A DNA stretch of 21,728 nucleotides from Alphaproteobacteria bacterium (GTDB lineage: Bacteria > Pseudomonadota > Alphaproteobacteria > UBA6615), in contig JABDJY010000205.1 in NCBI GenBank assembly GCA_013003285.1, positions 1-21,728 on the forward strand, in the 5' to 3' direction. The notes under the pieces were generated by a model. The model had not been told where the DNA came from. It worked only from the letters and a program-made list of their open reading frames with translations, and did no database searches. The stretch's first letter is position 1; each line of letters begins with the position of its first letter. The translations under genes were made by a program, and so were the position numbers. Positions 17,549 to 21,728 of this stretch are shown one piece after another.

Positions 17549-19312
17549 GTGCGCCAAAAAGCCGCTGTTCGCGTGCGCCTGCAAATCCGGCGCCTCGTCC
17601 GTAACGAACACCTGACACTCGGTGTGTTGGCGTTTGCCGTGGGCATCGCGGCGGCCTATGGCGCCTTGATATTCCGTATCGGCGTCGGCGAAATTCAGCA
17701 GGTTAGCTTTGGCTTTTCGCTTGAGGATATCGTCCTTGAAGCCGGTGGCCTGCCCTGGTGGCAAATCGTCGCCGTGCCGACCATCGGCGGACTGCTGGTC
17801 GGGATCATCCTGCAACTGCACGGCCGCGGGCGGGCGCAAGGCGTTGCTCATGTTATCGAAGCATCGGCACTCCAGGGCGGCCGCATGTCGCTCAAGGATG
17901 GCATCGTTTCCACGATCGTCCATGTTATGTCTTTGGGATTTGGCGCCTCGACCGGCCGCGAAGGCCCAGTCGTTCATTTGGGCGCGACCCTGGGAGCGTG
18001 GCTTTCCCAACGTCTCAGCCTCGACCGGTCTCAGTCCCGCACCCTGCTGGCCTGCGGTGTGGCCGCCGCAACGGGCTCATTGTTCAATGCGCCGGTCGCC
18101 GGTGCGGTGTTCGCGATCGAGCTAATTGTCGGCAATCTGTCACTGACGGCCGGTGCGCCGATTTTTATCGCCGCGGTGACGGGCACGGCAATCGGCCGAT
18201 TTTACTTCGGTAACGCCCCGGCCTTCGTCGTCCCGGCACAGGAATTGATTTCCCTGTGGGAATTTCCCGCCTTCGCGCTGTTGGGGGTGATAAGCGCCGC
18301 GGTCGCCATCATTTTCATGAAAACGATTTTTGCCGTCGAAGGCGCTGTGGAAAAGACCAAAATGCCGATGTGGGCGCAACCGATGTGCGGTGGCCTGCTG
18401 ATAGGTGTTATTGCTGTGTTCCTGCCGCAAATTCTTGGCGTAGGCTATCTCGCCACCGATGCTGCCTTGCGCGCCGAATTCGGCCTGCAGCTGCTACTTT
18501 TCCTCATCGTCGCCAAGATCGCTGCTGTCGCCATATGCATCGGGTTCGGGTTCGGCGGCGGCGTGTTTTCGCCGTCGCTGTTTCTCGGCGCCATGGTTGG
18601 CGGGGCATTCGGCATCATTGCGGGCGGCATTTTTCCCGACCAATTTTCAGGCGTCGCGGCCTATGCGTTGATCGGCACCGCGGCGCTGGCCGGCGCGGTG
18701 ATGGGAGCGCCGCTGGCGACAATCTTTATTATTTTCGAGCTCACCGGATCTTCCACGCTGACGGTGGCGGTCATGGTCTCCACGGTCGTGGCATCGGTGG
18801 TCATCCATCAGTTTTATGCACGCTCATTCTTCCACCGCCAGCTGGCGAACTGGGGCACCAATTTGACTGGTGGTCACGACCAAGCGATCCTGCGGAATCT
18901 GCTTGTTCGGAACATTATGCGGCGCGGCTATGCCACCATCGAGCCTGAGGGCGACACCCATCTGGTGCATGTCCGTATCCACGAGGCGCAAGATGGAGAA
19001 GTATATGTGGTGGGCGAGACCGGTGGGGTAAGCGGGGTTATCACCTACGCCGATATTGAAGACGCCGTTTTAGGCCGCGAAGACGGTGCACCGCTCGACG
19101 CTTGGGCCATTAGCCAGCCCATCGTTGATGTATTGCTGCCGGAAGACAGTTTGGAATCCGCCCAGGCAAAAATCGCTGCGACCGGGCGCACCTCTCTACC
19201 GGTTGTCCGCGACCGGGAATCGATGGAACTCTGCGGGGTTGTCGGCGAACTCGAGATTGCCCGCGCCTATAACCGCGCGCTGCTCCGTGCACGCGCGGAA
19301 GAGCACGACTAG
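17549..19312 (+). CDS. ClC-type anion channel/transporter with C-terminal CBS domains
   Basis: A 587-residue membrane protein. About 440 residues form the ClC membrane core, with the gating-glutamate motif G136-R-E138-G-P140 and the helix-N motif G338-V-F-S-P342 intact. The canonical GSGIP/GHGVP filter is altered to 'AQGVAHV' (96-102), and the C-terminal coordinating tyrosine region reads 'YARSFFHRQL' with phenylalanine. Residues about 450-580 form a soluble CBS pair ('LPVV' 550-553, 'CGVVGELEI' 562-570) that often binds adenine nucleotides. A retained gating glutamate usually goes with anion/proton exchange. The start is GTG 17549 with a weak GGAAT ribosome site. It is convergent with the PDZ protein gene across 13 bases. 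Confidence 0.9.
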   Translation: MRQKAAVRVRLQIRRLVRNEHLTLGVLAFAVGIAAAYGALIFRIGVGEIQQVSFGFSLEDIVLEAGGLPWWQIVAVPTIGGLLVGIILQLHGRGRAQGVAHVIEASALQGGRMSLKDGIVSTIVHVMSLGFGASTGREGPVVHLGATLGAWLSQRLSLDRSQSRTLLACGVAAATGSLFNAPVAGAVFAIELIVGNLSLTAGAPIFIAAVTGTAIGRFYFGNAPAFVVPAQELISLWEFPAFALLGVISAAVAIIFMKTIFAVEGAVEKTKMPMWAQPMCGGLLIGVIAVFLPQILGVGYLATDAALRAEFGLQLLLFLIVAKIAAVAICIGFGFGGGVFSPSLFLGAMVGGAFGIIAGGIFPDQFSGVAAYALIGTAALAGAVMGAPLATIFIIFELTGSSTLTVAVMVSTVVASVVIHQFYARSFFHRQLANWGTNLTGGHDQAILRNLLVRNIMRRGYATIEPEGDTHLVHVRIHEAQDGEVYVVGETGGVSGVITYADIEDAVLGREDGAPLDAWAISQPIVDVLLPEDSLESAQAKIAATGRTSLPVVRDRESMELCGVVGELEIARAYNRALLRARAEEHD

Positions 19313-19325
19313 ACCGCAGACCGTT

Positions 19326-20375
19326 TTAGAAGCTCGGGTCGAGCTTTAGCCAGTTTTGCCGGTCGTCCGAGCTGACGGTCACGCTGCGCAATTCGCCGGT
19401 TTTGGTGAGCACGGTCATGTCGATGGCATCGCCGGCGCTAGCGTCTTTCCAGACCGCGCGCAGGAAACTCGCCATATCGTCGACCGCCGTGCCGCGCACA
19501 TTGACGATGAGATCGCCGGGCTCGATACCGGCGGCTTCGGCCGGACCATCCGGCGCTATCCTGTCGACGAAAACACGGCCGCGGAATTCTGAGGAGAAGA
19601 TGCCCACCCAGGGGCGGGCGTTTCCAGCGCGCCGGCCGGACGCTACCATATCATCGAGAATGGGCCGCAATTCATCGATCGGCACGAACATATTGCCCGC
19701 GACCGGTTGTTGGATAACCGCCGCATTGCCGACGAACAGCGAGCCGATGCCAAGCAATTTTCCGTCGCTACCCAGCAACGACGCACCGCTGAAATTGGCG
19801 TTCGGCGGCGAAGTGTAGATGGCGTCATCGAGCAAATATTCCCAACTGCCGACAAAGGGTCGGCGGTCGACCACAAACACACCTTGCACCGCCTGCTTGC
19901 CCAGCCGATTGGCGATAAGGGCTTGGGAGCGCGCGGGGATGCTTTCGGATTCACCAAGCTCGAACGGGGTCACGCCCAGCGGGCTCAGGGCGCGGACCAG
20001 TCCAAAGCCCGAAGCATGGTCGTAGCCGATGAATTTGGCCGGTACGGTGCGCCCGTCGCTGGTCGTCAGATCGATACTAGCGGCTTCCAGAATCAAATAG
20101 CCGATGGTCAGCACCAACCCGTCGTCGGAAATCACCGCGCCACTACCCTGGCGCTCGGTGCCTAGGGTGCCGGCGGTGCGCGCATTGCCGGGGATTTGGC
20201 TGTCGATGCCGACGACGGCGTCGAGAAAATTGCTGGAATTGCCCTGCGCCCGCGCGACGGTATGGTCAACTATACCGCTCACAGTGGCCGCAAATATCGC
20301 CCCCGCGAGGAGGATCGATCGCGAAAAACCACTAAATTGCAGCGCCTTACGAAGAAAATAAGGTCGATGAAGCAT
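19326..20375 (-). CDS. Secreted HtrA/DegP-like PDZ protein, catalytically degenerate
   Basis: A 349-residue S1C-like protein with one PDZ domain. An N-terminal signal or anchor helix (about 20-36) is followed by 'ARAQG', so it is exported. The trypsin-like core (about 75-240) has 'GSGAVISDDGLVLT', but the catalytic histidine position of 'TNNHVV' is 'TIGYLI' and the aspartate of 'SDIAL' is 'SGFGL'. Only the serine of 'NFSGASL' is kept. The PDZ domain follows ('VDRIAPDGPAEAAGIEPGDLIVNVRG'). It is probably a periplasmic binding or chaperone protein rather than a protease. A GTG at 20381 could start it, but ATG 20375 has GGGGA at 7 bases spacing. It is divergent from the helicase gene. Confidence 0.85.
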   Translation of the reverse strand: MLHRPYFLRKALQFSGFSRSILLAGAIFAATVSGIVDHTVARAQGNSSNFLDAVVGIDSQIPGNARTAGTLGTERQGSGAVISDDGLVLTIGYLILEAASIDLTTSDGRTVPAKFIGYDHASGFGLVRALSPLGVTPFELGESESIPARSQALIANRLGKQAVQGVFVVDRRPFVGSWEYLLDDAIYTSPPNANFSGASLLGSDGKLLGIGSLFVGNAAVIQQPVAGNMFVPIDELRPILDDMVASGRRAGNARPWVGIFSSEFRGRVFVDRIAPDGPAEAAGIEPGDLIVNVRGTAVDDMASFLRAVWKDASAGDAIDMTVLTKTGELRSVTVSSDDRQNWLKLDPSF

Positions 20376-20494
20376 GGTCACGTCCCCATATTCGCCAGGG
20401 GTGAGCTTCCCCTATATAAAGATTAACACTGGAGTCGCGCATCCGATACGCGATCACGCGATTGTTTGCATAACGTTTGCGTGCCCTCTGGCCC

Positions 20495-20523
20495 GGCGAC
20501 TCATCCTTTGCTCGTGATATAAT
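20495..20523 (+). promoter_or_regulatory. Promoter of the UvrD-like helicase gene
   Basis: TATAAT at 20518-20523 is a perfect -10 box. The hexamer 17 bases upstream is GGCGAC (20495-20500), a poor -35. Transcription would begin around 20530, only a few bases before ATG 20535, giving an almost leaderless mRNA. Confidence 0.45.
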
Positions 20524-20534
20524 CTGATCGACCC

Positions 20535-21728
20535 ATGACCGACCCGTTTCACATCGAAGATGAAGAGCCACAGCCCGTTATCGCCAACAGCGTAGCGGCT
20601 GGCGCGGCCGGAGCGTCCTATTTGGCCCAGCTCAACGAGGCGCAGCGCGATGCGGTGGAAGCGCTGGACGGCCCGACCCTGGTATTGGCCGGAGCCGGGA
20701 CGGGGAAGACCCGGGTTCTCACCACCCGGCTGGCTCATTTGCTGCGGTTCCGCCAGGTCCGTCCCTATGAAGTGCTGGCGGTTACCTTCACCAATAAGGC
20801 GGCGCGCGAAATGCGCGAACGTGTCGCCGGTTTGGTCGGCGGCCCGGCCGAGGCGATCTGGCTCGGCACGTTTCACGCGCTGGGTGCGCGCATGTTGCGC
20901 AAGCACGCTGAATTGATCGGCCTGCAATCCAATTTCACCATTCTCGATACCGACGATCAGGTGCGGCTGCTGAAGCAATTGCTCGAAGCGTCCAACATCG
21001 ACAGCAAACGCTGGCCGGCGCGGGTGATGATGGGCGTGATCCAGCGCTGGAAGGATCGCGGGCTGACCCCCGACAAGGTGACGGCGGCCGAGGCCGGTGA
21101 TCTGGCCGGCGGGCGTCTGGTCACGCTTTATGAGGAATATCAGGAACGCCTGCGCATTCTCAACGCCGCCGATTTCGGCGATCTGTTGCTCCATTGCCTG
21201 ACCCTATTTAACCAGAACGAAGATGTGCTGAAGGAGTATCAGCAACGCTTCCGCTACATTCTGGTCGACGAATATCAGGACACCAATGTGGCGCAGTATC
21301 TGTGGTTGCGCCTGCTCGCCCAAGGCCATCGCAACATTGCGTGCGTCGGCGACGACGACCAGTCGATCTACGCCTGGCGCGGCGCCGAGGTGGGCAATAT
21401 CCTGCGCTTCGAGGAAGATTTTCCCGGCGCTAAGGTTGTCCGCCTGGAGCAGAATTACCGGTCAACCGCGCCGATCCTGGCGGCCGCCTCGGCGCTGATT
21501 GCGCACAATGAAGGGCGGCTCGGCAAGACCCTGTGGACCGAAGGCGAGGGCGGCGATCCGATCATCGTACGCGGCCTGTGGGACGGCGAGGAAGAGGCGC
21601 GGTTTATTTCCGACCATATCGAAGATTTGCAGCGGCGCGGGCGCGACGGCACGCCCATCGCCTTGCAGGACATGGCGATTTTGGTGCGCGCCGGTTTCCA
21701 AACCCGCGAATTCGAGGAACGGTTCCTC
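20535..21728 (+). CDS. UvrD/PcrA superfamily I DNA helicase (N-terminal part, cut by window end)
   Basis: The open frame runs 398 codons without a stop to the last base of the window; full-length relatives are about 700-800 residues. Motifs in order: Q motif 'LNEAQRDAV' (33-41), Walker A GAGTGKT (53-59), Ia 'TFTNKAAREM', 'GTFHALGARML', motif II 'VDEYQDTN' with D245-E246, motif III 'GDDDQSIYAWRG' (272-283) and motif IV 'LEQNYRST'. This is a 3'-5' ATP-driven helicase acting in nucleotide excision repair, mismatch repair and replication-fork clearance. About 30 low-complexity residues precede the Q motif. No ribosome site precedes ATG 20535, which fits a leaderless start. uvrD and pcrA cannot be told apart from this part alone. 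Confidence 0.92.
   Translation, partial: MTDPFHIEDEEPQPVIANSVAAGAAGASYLAQLNEAQRDAVEALDGPTLVLAGAGTGKTRVLTTRLAHLLRFRQVRPYEVLAVTFTNKAAREMRERVAGLVGGPAEAIWLGTFHALGARMLRKHAELIGLQSNFTILDTDDQVRLLKQLLEASNIDSKRWPARVMMGVIQRWKDRGLTPDKVTAAEAGDLAGGRLVTLYEEYQERLRILNAADFGDLLLHCLTLFNQNEDVLKEYQQRFRYILVDEYQDTNVAQYLWLRLLAQGHRNIACVGDDDQSIYAWRGAEVGNILRFEEDFPGAKVVRLEQNYRSTAPILAAASALIAHNEGRLGKTLWTEGEGGDPIIVRGLWDGEEEARFISDHIEDLQRRGRDGTPIALQDMAILVRAGFQTREFEERFL

Noticed and set aside
20435..20465. ACGCGATC/ACGCGATT tandem octamers upstream of the helicase gene
   Set aside because: They are short, GC-rich and imperfect; no clear regulatory meaning.

Overview
The window looks like chromosomal DNA of an alphaproteobacterium, possibly a Rhodospirillales-like lineage. 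The grounds are GC-rich coding sequence, alphaproteobacterial-type proteins (a split methionine synthase, an ArsR-methyltransferase fusion, an HtrA-like pseudoprotease, an MlaA-MlaC pair) and tight operons with ATGA/GTGA overlaps. The placement is inference; there is no rRNA or other marker gene. No tRNA, rRNA, CRISPR array, transposase or integrase was seen.

Layout. (1) 25-4308 is a small-molecule enzyme neighbourhood: a double-YCII protein, a Rid-family protein on the opposite strand, an isopenicillin-N-synthase-like 2OG/Fe(II) oxygenase and a single-YCII protein. It is interrupted at about 1210-2620 by an AT-rich island carrying one DUF4062 gene. The conserved N-terminus of that gene is present but one base out of frame with its natural start. 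The island lies between two diverged copies (35/43 identical) of a strong sigma70-type promoter; the right copy serves the oxygenase and the left copy has no gene. (2) 4332-5828 holds two divergent, less ordinary genes: a coiled-coil membrane protein of unknown function and a dual-specificity-like phosphatase in a lower-GC pocket. (3) 5940-9083 has the ABC-F translation factor EttA convergent with an mlaA-mlaC pair for outer-membrane lipid asymmetry. (4) 9445-15032 is a four-gene methionine/methyl-cycle operon: ArsR HTH-methyltransferase fusion, metF, and MetH split into a homocysteine-binding protein and a folate/cobalamin/reactivation protein. It is tightly coupled and plausibly autoregulated by SAM or SAH. 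(5) 15033-16193 is a flavin monooxygenase whose stop codon abuts that of metH. (6) 16377-19312 has a diguanylate cyclase with a degenerate I-site and a ClC-type anion transporter with an atypical selectivity filter and a CBS tail. (7) 19326-20375 is a secreted HtrA-like PDZ protein lacking two of three catalytic residues. (8) From 20535 to the window end is the N-terminal part of a UvrD/PcrA helicase with a perfect -10 box almost at its start codon.

Most of the window is ordinary core chromosome. The places that deserve a second look are the DUF4062 island (frameshifted start, flanking promoter repeats, operator-like palindrome, inverted repeat beyond its stop), the ArsR-methyltransferase/metF/split-metH operon, the ClC filter variant and the pseudoprotease.
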